A stretch of DNA of 36,114 nucleotides from Bacteroidia bacterium (GCA_022842625.1 JALHPG010000026.1:1-36114); one strand, 5' to 3'; counted from the first letter of the stretch, positions 9,325 through 17,383 are shown. Notes: a model not told the origin generated them from the letters alone. Translations and numbers: made by a program.

Positions 9325-9351
9325 CTCACTAACCTTAAAAAAAATTAAAAA

Positions 9352-10395
9352 ATGATTAAAAAATTACTTACAGTTGCCTCTGTTGCTATAACAGTTGCTG
9401 CTAGCGCTCAAACAGGAAAAATTGTTACTAACGTAATTAACATGCCTGCATCAGAAATATCTAAGTCTATTACTTACCAAGCTTCTGCAGCGCCTGCTGG
9501 TTGTGATACAATTTCAACAGCTCAAAACAATTCATTAACTTTAAACACAGCAGGTTCTGATACAGCTACTCCGGGTTGCAGCCCTAAAGCAGGATTTGTA
9601 TTTGGTTCAAATTGTTATGATGATAAAGAAAAAGCTAACTTTTTTCCTATAGCATCTTATAGCGCAATTGCATCACCATCTATTACTGGTGTTATTGTAT
9701 CTTTTTTCAAAAATTTAACTAGAGGAACAGGTGGAGCACCTTCAACTACTGTTGGTTTAACAATTTACGGTGGCGCTTTAGCTACAGGTCCTAGCACTGC
9801 TGCAGTTCTTGGTCAAACTACAGTTCCAATGTCAAGCATTTTAGCTGCTCAAGTTGGTACTAACACTACAATCAATTTCTTATATTCTTTTGCAACTCCA
9901 ATTGTTGCTCCTGCAACAAACGGATTTTTCGCTTCAGTTGTTATACCAACTACAGCTGGTGATACAGCAGTTGTTTATAACTCTCCTGCATCTACTATTG
10001 ATTACGGTTGGGAAAAATGGTCAGACAACTCATGGAATTCAATTAGCGGCGCTTGGGGTGCTTCTTTAAAAGGAAATTTATCTATTTATCCGGTTCTTTG
10101 TGGTAACTTAATTACTACAGGTATCTCTAAAAACTTAGGTTTAAGCAAAGATGTAACTATTATGCCAAACCCATCTACAGGTTTAGTAAATGTTTCTGTT
10201 GCTTTAGCTAATTCTCAAGATCTTACTTTAACTGTTACTAATGCATTAGGACAAGTTATTGTTAATAATAACTACAATTCAGTATTAACTGAAGTTATTT
10301 CTTTAGACCTTACAAATCAATCTAATGGCGTTTATTTTGTTACTGTAAGTAACGGAAAAGACAAAATGGTTCAACGTTTGATCTTAAACAAATAA
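9352..10395 (+). CDS. Secreted surface protein with T9SS sorting domain
   Basis: A 347-residue protein with a Sec signal peptide (MIKKLLTVASVAITVAASAQ). The Thr/Ala/Gly/Ser-rich beta-type body has no recognisable enzyme motif. A type A T9SS C-terminal domain occupies about residues 266-347, with MPNPSTG, NALGQ and NGVYFVTVSNG, ending QRLILNK. Such domains direct export across the outer membrane and removal of the tag during surface anchoring. The body has four cysteines (in CDTIS, GCSP, SNCYD and LCGN) that could pair. Codon choice is strongly skewed to GCT, ACT, GGT and TTA, suggesting high expression. It is a single-gene unit with a -7 box before it and a strong terminator after it. Function unknown. 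Confidence 0.88.
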   Translation: MIKKLLTVASVAITVAASAQTGKIVTNVINMPASEISKSITYQASAAPAGCDTISTAQNNSLTLNTAGSDTATPGCSPKAGFVFGSNCYDDKEKANFFPIASYSAIASPSITGVIVSFFKNLTRGTGGAPSTTVGLTIYGGALATGPSTAAVLGQTTVPMSSILAAQVGTNTTINFLYSFATPIVAPATNGFFASVVIPTTAGDTAVVYNSPASTIDYGWEKWSDNSWNSISGAWGASLKGNLSIYPVLCGNLITTGISKNLGLSKDVTIMPNPSTGLVNVSVALANSQDLTLTVTNALGQVIVNNNYNSVLTEVISLDLTNQSNGVYFVTVSNGKDKMVQRLILNK

Positions 10396-10413
10396 TTTTA
10401 AATTATTTTTTAG

Positions 10414-10450
10414 AAAAGAGGCTATCCTTGATTGGGTAGCCTCTTTTTTG
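10414..10450 (+). terminator. Intrinsic terminator after the 9352 gene
   Basis: A 14-bp stem (10414-10427 with 10434-10447, including one G-T pair) has a 6-nt loop and leads into a T run. Confidence 0.9.
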
Positions 10451-10552
10451 TTTAAATTGATTTAGGAACAGCAAAGACAATATGAAAAAAAGGAAAAATG
10501 TTAAAAATAAATTTTGTTATAAGCTTTCCATAAGTTGAATATTATTTTTTTA

Positions 10553-10560
10553 TATATTTG
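10553..10560 (+). promoter_or_regulatory. -7 promoter box upstream of the 10592 gene
   Basis: TATATTTG matches TAnnTTTG and lies 31 nt upstream of ATG 10592. TTG at 10535-10537 could be a -33 element but the spacer is short (15 nt). This placement argues against any translation start upstream of the box. Confidence 0.5.
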
Positions 10561-10591
10561 GTACTTAAACATCTTAAAAAACAAAAAAAAC

Positions 10592-12262
10592 ATGAAAAAA
10601 ATTACTCTTACTTTATTAAGTGCAATGGTATCTTTGGCTTCACTTGCCCAAGTAAATACGATTGTTTCAGTTCCTAATCCAAATACAGCTCCTGGTACTA
10701 CTGGTCTACGTGCGCCAAATGGTACAGTTGGCCATACTGTAATGAGAGGACAATATTTTATTCCAACAAGTGATTTAACTGCTTTATCGCCTACAATTAC
10801 TTCTTTTGGTTTTGATTTAGCTAGTGGAGTTTCTTCAGCAGCTAACGGTACTTTAACAGTTTATTTGCAACATACTGGAGCTGCTTCTTATACTTCAGGT
10901 ACAACTTGGACTACAGCTGGTATGACAACTATTTATACAGGTAGTTACAGTATTCCTGTTGGTGCATCACCTGCAACAGTAGATTTAACTTTACCTTCTG
11001 CTTTTAACTATACTGGTGGTGCTTTAAACATCGCTTATGAGTATACTGCTGCTGCTACATCTACAGCTGCTGCTGTTTATAATGCTTTTGCAGGAACAGC
11101 TTTAGGTGCTACCGGTGCTTCTAGTACTTTGGCAGCTCCAGCACTTGGTGGTACAGGTTTTAGACCAGTTTTTAGATTTGGTACTCCTAATACTTTTACA
11201 AATGATATCAATGTACAAAGTGTAAACGCTCCGGGAAAATACCCAACTACTTTTGCTAGTCCTCAAGCAATTACAGCTACAATTTTTAATGGAAGTAATA
11301 TTGCTAAAACTAACATTGCTGTTGGATTAAGTGTTACCGGTGTTAATACATTTACAAACGCTCAATTTATTCCTTCTTTAGCAGCAGGTGCAGTTACAAC
11401 TGTTACTTTTGCAAGTTTCCCTGCAACTGTTCAAGGAATTAATACTATTTCGGTTGGTGTATTACCTGATCAAAATAACTTAAATAACAATATTTCAATA
11501 ACTCAAAGTATTACTTGTGATGTATGGGCTTACAATCCTCCAACAGGTACGTATACTGCAGGTGTTGGTTTTAATACTGGTTCAGGTATCATTTCTAGTA
11601 GATTTGCTACTCCAGTTGCTTCTACTTGTACAGCTGTTCGTTTAGCTATTTCTACTGATACTGCTACTCCCGGTAAACCTGTTTATGGCGTATTATTAAA
11701 TGCTGCTGGTACTATTGTTGGTCAAACTAATACAATTACTGTTACTGCAGGTATGTTAGGTACTTTCCAAACTTTAGTATTTACTACTCCTCAAGTTATT
11801 ACTGCTAATACAACTTATTATGCAGGTCTTGCTCAAAGTGCTGGTACTCCTGGTTGGTTCCCTGTTGGATCTCAAGCTTCAGCAGTAGCTCCTACAAATT
11901 ATTATACATCTGCACTTTCTCCAACAACTACCCCTGCTTTTTTAACTAGCAATTTAGGTTATTTTGGTATTGAGGCAGTATTTACAAGTACTTGTGGATC
12001 TGTTGGTCTTGCTGAATTAGTTTCTACTTCAAAAGTATCTGTTTACCCTAACCCAACTGTTAACGGTAAAGCTACTATTGCTGGTTTAGAAGGTGCTAAT
12101 ACTATCACTGTTTTCAATATGTTAGGTCAATCAGTTATGACTTTAACTTCTGATAAAGAAGAAGTTTCAATTGATTTAATTAACCAACCAATTGGTAACT
12201 ACTTAGTAAAAATTACTAATTCAAGTAATGCTACTAAAACAGTTAAAATTATCAATCAATAA
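10592..12262 (+). CDS. Secreted surface protein with T9SS sorting domain
   Basis: A 556-residue protein starting at ATG 10592. This start gives a compact signal peptide (MKKITLTLLSAMVSLASLAQ); an in-frame TTG at 10535 lies upstream of the predicted -7 box and is rejected. The body is almost wholly beta-prone, rich in Thr, Ala, Gly and Ser, and probably made of Ig- or jelly-roll-like modules. A stretch reading NDINVQSVNAPG begins a CARDB/adhesion-like segment near residue 208. A type A T9SS domain occupies about residues 478-556, with YPNPT, FNMLGQ and IGNYLVKI. Codon use is the most biased in the window (NNT and NNA codons dominate), which suggests an abundant surface protein. It sits between its own promoter box and a terminator. 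No catalytic motif was seen. Confidence 0.87.
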   Translation: MKKITLTLLSAMVSLASLAQVNTIVSVPNPNTAPGTTGLRAPNGTVGHTVMRGQYFIPTSDLTALSPTITSFGFDLASGVSSAANGTLTVYLQHTGAASYTSGTTWTTAGMTTIYTGSYSIPVGASPATVDLTLPSAFNYTGGALNIAYEYTAAATSTAAAVYNAFAGTALGATGASSTLAAPALGGTGFRPVFRFGTPNTFTNDINVQSVNAPGKYPTTFASPQAITATIFNGSNIAKTNIAVGLSVTGVNTFTNAQFIPSLAAGAVTTVTFASFPATVQGINTISVGVLPDQNNLNNNISITQSITCDVWAYNPPTGTYTAGVGFNTGSGIISSRFATPVASTCTAVRLAISTDTATPGKPVYGVLLNAAGTIVGQTNTITVTAGMLGTFQTLVFTTPQVITANTTYYAGLAQSAGTPGWFPVGSQASAVAPTNYYTSALSPTTTPAFLTSNLGYFGIEAVFTSTCGSVGLAELVSTSKVSVYPNPTVNGKATIAGLEGANTITVFNMLGQSVMTLTSDKEEVSIDLINQPIGNYLVKITNSSNATKTVKIINQ

Positions 12263-12282
12263 TTTTAATTAACATTTATTTT

Positions 12283-12311
12283 AAAAGCCCGGGTTTACTC
12301 GGGCTTTTTTT
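12283..12311 (+). terminator. Intrinsic terminator directly before bamD
   Basis: A 9-bp perfect stem (AAAAGCCCG 12283-12291 with CGGGCTTTT 12300-12308) is followed by further T. The U-tract ends right at the annotated bamD ATG (12312). Confidence 0.88.
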
Positions 12312-13136
12312 ATGGTAAAAAATAGTACTTTTGCAATTCTGAAAGTATTTAAAATATTCGGTCTCTTATTAGTTCTGGTTTTAATGACTAACTGTGATGG
12401 GTTTAATAAACTCCTTAAAAGCACAGATTATGAACTAAAGATGGCTAAGGCAAAAGAATATTACGATAAAGAACATTTCATTAAATCCTCCCAGTTATAC
12501 GAAGAACTTATACCTGTAGTTAAAGGAACCGACAAGGCGGAACAAGTGTATTATTACTATGCTTGGAGCGAATATTACATGGGCGATCATATTATTGGTC
12601 AATATCATTTTAAAAATTTCACTAAACAATTTCCATTAAGTATACATTCTGAAGAATGTTATTATATGAATGCCTACTGTTATTTTTTAACTTCATCTAA
12701 TTATAAATTAGATCAAACTAGCACAAAAAATGCTATTAAAGAATTTCAATCCTTTGTGGATATATATCCTGAGAGCAAAAGAATAGACACTTGTAATATT
12801 ATTATTGATAAATTACGCTATAAATTAGAAAAGAAGGATTACGAAATTGTAAAGCAGTATTTTAAAGTGAGCGATTGGAAGGCTGCCATTGTTTCTACTA
12901 AAAACTTTGTAAAAGAGTATCCTTCAAGTGAGTTTAATGAAGAGATGATCTATTTAATGATCGATTCTTATTATTTACTGGCAATTAACAGTATAAAATC
13001 CAAAAAAGAGGAGCGTTTAGACCTTGCTATTGAAAATTATATAAAATTTGTAGATTTGTACCCTAAAAGTTCGTATCTTAGCCGGACAGAATCTATTTAT
13101 AATAGCTGTAAAAAATTAAAAGAAAACCTAAATTAA
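12312..13136 (+). CDS. bamD: Outer membrane assembly lipoprotein BamD
   Basis: A 274-residue BamD/YfiO-type lipoprotein, part of the BAM machine that inserts outer-membrane barrels. A lipoprotein signal ends in LMTNC with C28 as the lipidated residue. The mature part is a chain of TPR-like helix pairs with the motifs KAKEYYDKEHF, AEQVYYYYAWSEYYMG and FPLSIHSEECYY, typical of the Bacteroidota form. The gene opens a block continued by rpoZ (2 bp later), coaBC and porD. The start is problematic: ATG 12312 touches the U-tract of the previous terminator, and a -7-like TACTTTTG lies inside the coding frame at 12326-12333. The next in-frame ATG is too late to keep the signal peptide, so ATG 12312 is kept with reserve. 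Confidence 0.9.
   Translation: MVKNSTFAILKVFKIFGLLLVLVLMTNCDGFNKLLKSTDYELKMAKAKEYYDKEHFIKSSQLYEELIPVVKGTDKAEQVYYYYAWSEYYMGDHIIGQYHFKNFTKQFPLSIHSEECYYMNAYCYFLTSSNYKLDQTSTKNAIKEFQSFVDIYPESKRIDTCNIIIDKLRYKLEKKDYEIVKQYFKVSDWKAAIVSTKNFVKEYPSSEFNEEMIYLMIDSYYLLAINSIKSKKEERLDLAIENYIKFVDLYPKSSYLSRTESIYNSCKKLKENLN
12326..12333 (+). promoter_or_regulatory. -7-like box inside the 5' end of bamD
   Basis: TACTTTTG matches TAnnTTTG and is followed by CAA, as in many promoters of the phylum. It lies 14 nt inside the annotated reading frame, so it either is a chance match or shows that bamD translation starts downstream at a non-ATG codon. Confidence 0.3.
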
Positions 13137-13138
13137 TC

Positions 13139-13465
13139 ATGGATTTTAAAAAAACAAACGCAGAACAAAGTATTGTAACCCGCGATATTCGCAAATTTGA
13201 CGCACCAACCGGTAATATATACGAAGCAGTATCTATTATGAGTAAGCGTGCAAATCAAATTAGTTCAGAGTTAAAAGAAGAGTTATCAGGTAAATTGCAA
13301 GAATTTAGCAGCCACACTGATAATTTAGAAGAAGTGTTTGAGAACCGCGAACAAATTGAAATTTCAAAACATTACGAAAAATTACCTAAACCAACTTTAA
13401 TCTCTATTCAAGAATTCTTAGAAGAAAAAGTTTATTTCCGTAACCCAACAAAAACGGTTGAATAA
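13139..13465 (+). CDS. rpoZ: RNA polymerase omega subunit (Rpb6-type)
   Basis: A 108-residue protein of the Bacteroidota omega/Rpb6 family, which helps assemble core RNA polymerase. Diagnostic segments are TRDIRKFDAPTGNIYE, the core helix ISKRANQISSELKEEL (residues 34-49), and KHYEKLPKPTLISIQEFLE (80-98). It starts 2 bp after the bamD stop, so the two are surely co-transcribed. A terminator follows. Length and layout are normal for the phylum. Confidence 0.93.
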   Translation: MDFKKTNAEQSIVTRDIRKFDAPTGNIYEAVSIMSKRANQISSELKEELSGKLQEFSSHTDNLEEVFENREQIEISKHYEKLPKPTLISIQEFLEEKVYFRNPTKTVE

Positions 13466-13482
13466 TTTTTCAAAAACCTCTT

Positions 13483-13516
13483 AAAAGGCAGTAAGCAAAA
13501 GCTTTACTGCCTTTTT
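13483..13516 (+). terminator. Intrinsic terminator between rpoZ and coaBC
   Basis: AAAAGGCAGTAAGC (13483-13496) pairs with 13501-13515 around an AAAA loop, with one bulged A, then a short T run. It ends 7 nt before the coaBC ATG, so coaBC expression may depend on read-through. Confidence 0.8.
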
Positions 13517-13523
13517 AATTTAT

Positions 13524-14732
13524 ATGCTTTACAACAAAAAAATAATTCTAGGTATTACCGGTGGCATTGCAGCTTATAAATGCGCTCACCTGGTTAGATT
13601 ATTAGTAAAGCAAGGTGCACAGGTAAAAGTGATCTTAACGCCTGCAGCAAGCGCCTTTGTTACCCCACAAACACTTTCTGTTTTAAGTAAGAACGAGGTT
13701 GTTGTTGATTTTTTTGACGCCAACTTTAATTGGAATAACCATGTTCATTTAGCCGAATGGGCCGATCTACTGCTAATTGCCCCACTAACGGCCAATACCT
13801 TAGCAAAAATGGCGGGCGGTGCCTGCGATAATGTTTTATTAGCCACTTATTTGTCAGCTAAAACAAAGTGTTTTGTTGCCCCTGCAATGGATCTGGATAT
13901 GTATAAACACCCAAGTGTTAAACGGAATTTAGAAACATTGACAAAAACCGGAAATATTGTTATACCTGCCGAAAGTGGCGAATTAGCAAGTGGTTTGGTG
14001 GGTGAAGGCAGAATGGCCGAGCCGGAAAATATTGTTGCATTTTTAAACGATCATTTTAGTAAAAGCCTTCCCTTAAGTGGTAAAACAGCTCTTGTTAATG
14101 CCGGCCCTACTTATGAAGCTATTGATCCTGTTAGATTTATTGGAAACCGAAGTAGTGGAAAAATGGGTATTGCTATTGCTGAAACCCTTGCCATTAATGG
14201 TGCAAATGTTGTTTTAGTTTTAGGGCCAAGTAACGAAAAAGTAAAAAATTCATCCATCAAAATCATTAATGTTGAAAGCAGCGAGCAAATGTATGATGCC
14301 ATGCTATCAAATTATGCCAATAAAGATATTGTTATTTGTTCGGCCGCAGTAGCTGATTATAAGCCTGCTATAGTAAGCGAAACTAAAATTAAGAAGAAAA
14401 GTAATAGTGGCGATCTTTTAAATTTAGAATTAATAAAAACCAAAGATATTTTAAGTGAATTGGGGAAACAAAAACAACAACAACTTTTAGTTGGATTTGC
14501 GCTTGAAACCAACAATTTAATAGAGTATGCTGCAGAAAAGGTGAAAAGTAAAAACTTAGACCTTATAATAGCTAATTCTGCCATAGAAAAAGGTGCAGGC
14601 TTTGGCACCGACACAAATAAAATTACTATTATTGATAAACACAATAAAATCTCTAATTTTGAGTTAAAATCAAAACAAGAGGTGGCAATTGATATTGTTA
14701 ACTACCTTATTGATCTTTTAAATAAAAAATGA
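13524..14732 (+). CDS. coaBC: Bifunctional CoaBC (phosphopantothenoylcysteine decarboxylase / synthetase)
   Basis: A 402-residue CoaBC (Dfp) carrying out two steps of coenzyme A synthesis: coupling 4'-phosphopantothenate to cysteine (CoaB) and FMN-dependent decarboxylation (CoaC). The CoaC domain (1-180) has GITGGIAAYK, catalytic H75 in NHVHL, and SGELASGLVGEGRM. The usual PxMNxxM motif reads PAMDLDM (D123 where E. coli has N125), and the clamp cysteine (E. coli C158) is S156. The CoaB domain (186-402) keeps AGPTYEAIDPVRFIGNRSSGKMG, AAVADYKP, the KIKKK motif and GFALETN. ATG 13524 lies 7 nt after a terminator. The 3' end overlaps porD by ATGA (14729-14732), indicating translational coupling. 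Confidence 0.95.
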   Translation: MLYNKKIILGITGGIAAYKCAHLVRLLVKQGAQVKVILTPAASAFVTPQTLSVLSKNEVVVDFFDANFNWNNHVHLAEWADLLLIAPLTANTLAKMAGGACDNVLLATYLSAKTKCFVAPAMDLDMYKHPSVKRNLETLTKTGNIVIPAESGELASGLVGEGRMAEPENIVAFLNDHFSKSLPLSGKTALVNAGPTYEAIDPVRFIGNRSSGKMGIAIAETLAINGANVVLVLGPSNEKVKNSSIKIINVESSEQMYDAMLSNYANKDIVICSAAVADYKPAIVSETKIKKKSNSGDLLNLELIKTKDILSELGKQKQQQLLVGFALETNNLIEYAAEKVKSKNLDLIIANSAIEKGAGFGTDTNKITIIDKHNKISNFELKSKQEVAIDIVNYLIDLLNKK

Positions 14733-15628
14733 AAAAATACTTTATCATAATTTGTCTATTTCTTTTTACTAAACTGAATTTTTTCGGGCAAGAATTAAAT
14801 TGCCAGGTAAAAATAAATTACACTCAAATTCAAGGTACAGCAAACAAGCAAATTTTTGAGCAGTTAGAAAAGGCCATTTATGAATTTATGAATAATAAAA
14901 AATGGACAAAAGACATCTATACCACAAATGAGCGTATAGATTGCTCTGTTTTTATTAATATTAAAGAGGCTATAAGCACCGAAGATTTTTCGGCCTCTAT
15001 TCAGGTGCAGAGCCGACGTCCGGTTTACAAGAGTTCATATTACACCCAAATGTTTAATTATGAAGACGACAATTTTAGTTTTAAATTTCAACAATTTTCG
15101 CAACTTGAGTTTAATGAAACAACCTTTCAGAATAATTTAACTTCCGTTTTAGCCTTTTATGCATACATTATTTTAGCAGTAGATGGTGATTCATTTTCAC
15201 CTTTAGGTGGAGCTGAAAATTGGCAAAAGGCACAATTAATAGTTAATAATGCCCAAACCGCAAGTGAAAAAGGATGGAGAAGTAACGAAAGCCAAAGGAA
15301 CCGTTATTGGATAGTTGAGAACGCTTTACAGCCTGTTTTTAAAGGTATTAGAAATTGCAATTATGAGTATTGTAAAAATGGTTTAGATATTATGCATGAG
15401 AAAGTAGAAGAGGGTAGAGCAAATATTTTAAAATCATTAGATCTATTAAAACCCGTTTATTCTGCAAGACCAGCCTCATTTAATATGCAATTATTCTTTA
15501 ATGCAAAAGCCGATGAGTTAATTAATATTTTTAAAGGCGGCTTACCTGAAGAAAAAACAAAAGCTGTTGAGACCCTAATGCTATTAGATCCTGCCAATAC
15601 AACCAAATATTTAAAAATTTCAGGGTAA
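14729..15628 (+). CDS. porD: DUF4835 / PorD-like type IX secretion protein
   Basis: A 299-residue periplasmic or outer-membrane-associated protein with a Sec signal peptide (cleavage near FFGQ, residue 21). Family features are the LNCQVKINYTQIQG start of the mature chain, YYTQMFNYEDDNFSF, the central AFYAYIILAVDGDSF and GGAENW, the helical SNESQRNRYWIVEN, and a final LLDPANTTKYLKI. This is the DUF4835 family, which I recall being annotated as the T9SS component PorD; its mechanism is poorly known. Its position right after coaBC is a conserved arrangement in the phylum. recN, a common next gene there, is absent here. The presence of several T9SS cargo genes in the window fits. The family assignment is firm; the symbol is less so. 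Confidence 0.8.
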   Translation: MKKYFIIICLFLFTKLNFFGQELNCQVKINYTQIQGTANKQIFEQLEKAIYEFMNNKKWTKDIYTTNERIDCSVFINIKEAISTEDFSASIQVQSRRPVYKSSYYTQMFNYEDDNFSFKFQQFSQLEFNETTFQNNLTSVLAFYAYIILAVDGDSFSPLGGAENWQKAQLIVNNAQTASEKGWRSNESQRNRYWIVENALQPVFKGIRNCNYEYCKNGLDIMHEKVEEGRANILKSLDLLKPVYSARPASFNMQLFFNAKADELINIFKGGLPEEKTKAVETLMLLDPANTTKYLKISG

Positions 15629-15786
15629 TTATTTTACCATTCGTTTATTTTTCTACACTTATATTTATTAGTGATCGCGTCATTCTAAAATTAAGATCTA
15701 ATTTTTAGTTGTTTTCTTTTATCTTTTTTTGATTAAGGTCATTCCCTTTTTTGATTTTTATCATTACGCTTCTTTTGCCTTCATCT

Positions 15787-15794
15787 TAAATTTG
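15787..15794 (+). promoter_or_regulatory. Candidate -7 box upstream of the GyrI-like gene
   Basis: TAAATTTG matches TAnnTTTG, but it lies about 100 nt before ATG 15897, so the leader would be long. The 268-bp gap 15629-15896 is otherwise AT-rich with no small gene visible. An imperfect palindrome near 15685-15708 (CTAAAATTA/TAATTTTTAG) might act as a weak terminator for porD. Confidence 0.3.
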
Positions 15795-15896
15795 TGTAGT
15801 CGTTTTTTTGTGTTTGTTACTTTATTTCAAACGACCAAGGTTTAATTCATACTATAAAAAGCAGGTAACAAATTATTTAGTTTAAATTTTAGCTAT

Positions 15897-16448
15897 ATGA
15901 AACTATTAAAAAAGATAATGTTAGTTGTTACTGTATTAGTTGTTTTAGCTACTTGTTTTCTTTGGTATATGGGATACTTTTCTTCCCTTAAAATAGAAGA
16001 TAAAGAAGAAGGTGGTTATATGGTGGTTGGTAAAGAAGTAATTGGGCCATACTCGGATGTTGGTAAACATATGTTTGATGTAGATAATAAATTAAGGGAA
16101 TTAGGAATAAACAGCACAAAGGGTTTTGGTATTTATTATAACGATCCAAACACTACACCAAAAGAAAAATGCCGGAGTTTGGTTGGAAATATTGTGGAAA
16201 TAAAAGATCTAGAGAAAATAAAAAATTTGCAGCTAGATGGCTTTAAAAAAGATTCGATACCGGTTGCAAAGGCTGTTGTATCTGAGTTTCCAATAAAAAA
16301 TACTATCTCGTATATGATAGGACCAATGAAAGTGTATCCAAAATTTTCGCAATACATGACCGAGCGAAATTATAAACCGGTTTTATCTTTTGAGATATAT
16401 GATATGGCTCAAAAGAAAATAATTTTTGTAATGCAATATTCAAACTAG
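15897..16448 (+). CDS. Membrane-anchored GyrI-like (SOUL-fold) domain protein
   Basis: A 183-residue protein with one N-terminal transmembrane segment (residues 6-27) followed by a GyrI-like effector-binding domain. Supporting motifs are GGYMVVGKEVIGPYSDVG (residues 39-56), LRELGI, GFGIYYNDP, and PKEKCRSLVG, then PIKNTISYMIGPMKVYPKF. In this family the domain usually binds small hydrophobic ligands, and the membrane-anchored layout resembles that of human TEX264. The function of the bacterial membrane-bound type is not known. It is followed after 7 bp by a PEGA lipoprotein gene, so the two probably form an operon. Confidence 0.75.
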   Translation: MKLLKKIMLVVTVLVVLATCFLWYMGYFSSLKIEDKEEGGYMVVGKEVIGPYSDVGKHMFDVDNKLRELGINSTKGFGIYYNDPNTTPKEKCRSLVGNIVEIKDLEKIKNLQLDGFKKDSIPVAKAVVSEFPIKNTISYMIGPMKVYPKFSQYMTERNYKPVLSFEIYDMAQKKIIFVMQYSN

Positions 16449-16455
16449 TAATAAA

Positions 16456-16971
16456 ATGAAAAAAAATTCAATGATCGTAAAATTCATTTCGCTGTTATTG
16501 GCAGGTTCAATTTTGTTATCAAGTTGCACCAGTACAACCATGATACAATCTACCCCAAGTGGTGCAAAGGTTTATTTAAATGGAGAACCTGTAGGGACAA
16601 CTCCTTACGAACATTCTGATACCAGAATAGTTGGAAGCACAACCAGGGTTAAGCTCACAAAAGAAGGTTACGAAACTTTGTATACTTCGTTCTCGAGAGA
16701 TGAAGAAGTGGATATTGGCGCCATTGTTGCCGGGGTTTTTATTTTCTTTCCGTTTATATGGACCATGAAATACAAGCCTAGTCACACCTATGAATTGTTA
16801 CCTACTACTGCAGTTGTTGAACCCGCAGCCATTAAAACACAGCCTAATCAGATCAACATTAAATCTAAGGCCGAAAGAATTAAAGAATTTAAACAACTAC
16901 TCGACGAAAAAATAATTACTCAGGAGGAATTCGAAAAAGAGAAAAAGAAAATATTAGATGAGGAAAAGTAA
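16456..16971 (+). CDS. PEGA-domain lipoprotein with C-terminal SHOCT motif
   Basis: A 171-residue lipoprotein. The signal ends in LLSSC with C24 as the lipidation site. A PEGA domain (about 27-76) follows, with STPSGAKVYLNGEPVGTTPY and the closing KLTKEGYE; PEGA domains occur in envelope proteins and are thought to bind surface polysaccharide or other proteins. A hydrophobic helix (about 87-106, VAGVFIFFPFIW) could be a second membrane contact. The C-terminus (138-170) is a SHOCT-type helix pair: RIKEFKQLLDEKIITQEEFEK. The 7-bp spacing from the GyrI-like gene implies co-transcription. It converges on the DUF3037 gene with only 28 bp between and no visible terminator. Confidence 0.8.
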   Translation: MKKNSMIVKFISLLLAGSILLSSCTSTTMIQSTPSGAKVYLNGEPVGTTPYEHSDTRIVGSTTRVKLTKEGYETLYTSFSRDEEVDIGAIVAGVFIFFPFIWTMKYKPSHTYELLPTTAVVEPAAIKTQPNQINIKSKAERIKEFKQLLDEKIITQEEFEKEKKKILDEEK

Positions 16972-16999
16972 TTTTTGATCCTTAATAGAACCAAGAACA

Positions 17000-17383
17000 T
17001 TATAAAACCAGCTCTTTAAATAAACGGTTAACGGTTTCATTCAGATCTGTGCAAAGGCCTGCATGAGGCCGTGAAGTTTGTATCACCGAACTACGCACTG
17101 CTGTTAGCCAGCGAAAGCGTGATGGAATATCCATTTCTGCAATTGGACCACCATCTTTATTTCCAAGCGCAATTTTTTCGAAGGACATTAAATTTAATTT
17201 AACTTGTTCAGTATCGGTATCCTTACAAAACATACCAAGCTTATCTTCATTTACAGAATAACGCACAGCTATGAATTTTGCTTTTTTACAAAACAAAATA
17301 ATTCCTGCGTTTACAAATTCTTCCCTTTCAACTAAGGGAACAATGCGTATTACAGCATATTCATATAAGTGCTTCTCTTGCAT
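17000..17383 (-). CDS. DUF3037 family protein
   Basis: A 127-residue cytoplasmic protein recognised by YEYAVIRIVPLVEREEFVNA near the N-terminus, GIILFCKKAKFIAVRY, and the C-terminal SRFRWLTAVRSSVIQTSRPH and GLCTDL. DUF3037 proteins have no established activity. The gene overlaps the 3' end of the HipA-like kinase gene by 23 bp, so the two are translated from one message. The pairing suggests it is a partner or substrate of that kinase, which is an inference. Confidence 0.85.
   Translation of the reverse strand: MQEKHLYEYAVIRIVPLVEREEFVNAGIILFCKKAKFIAVRYSVNEDKLGMFCKDTDTEQVKLNLMSFEKIALGNKDGGPIAEMDIPSRFRWLTAVRSSVIQTSRPHAGLCTDLNETVNRLFKELVL

Noticed and set aside
10535..10591. Upstream TTG start for the second T9SS surface protein
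   Set aside because: It lies before the -7 promoter box and would put 19 residues ahead of a perfect signal peptide.
14111..14644. Minus-strand frames inside coaBC
   Set aside because: coaBC is clearly coding on the + strand, with all CoaB motifs present over this stretch.
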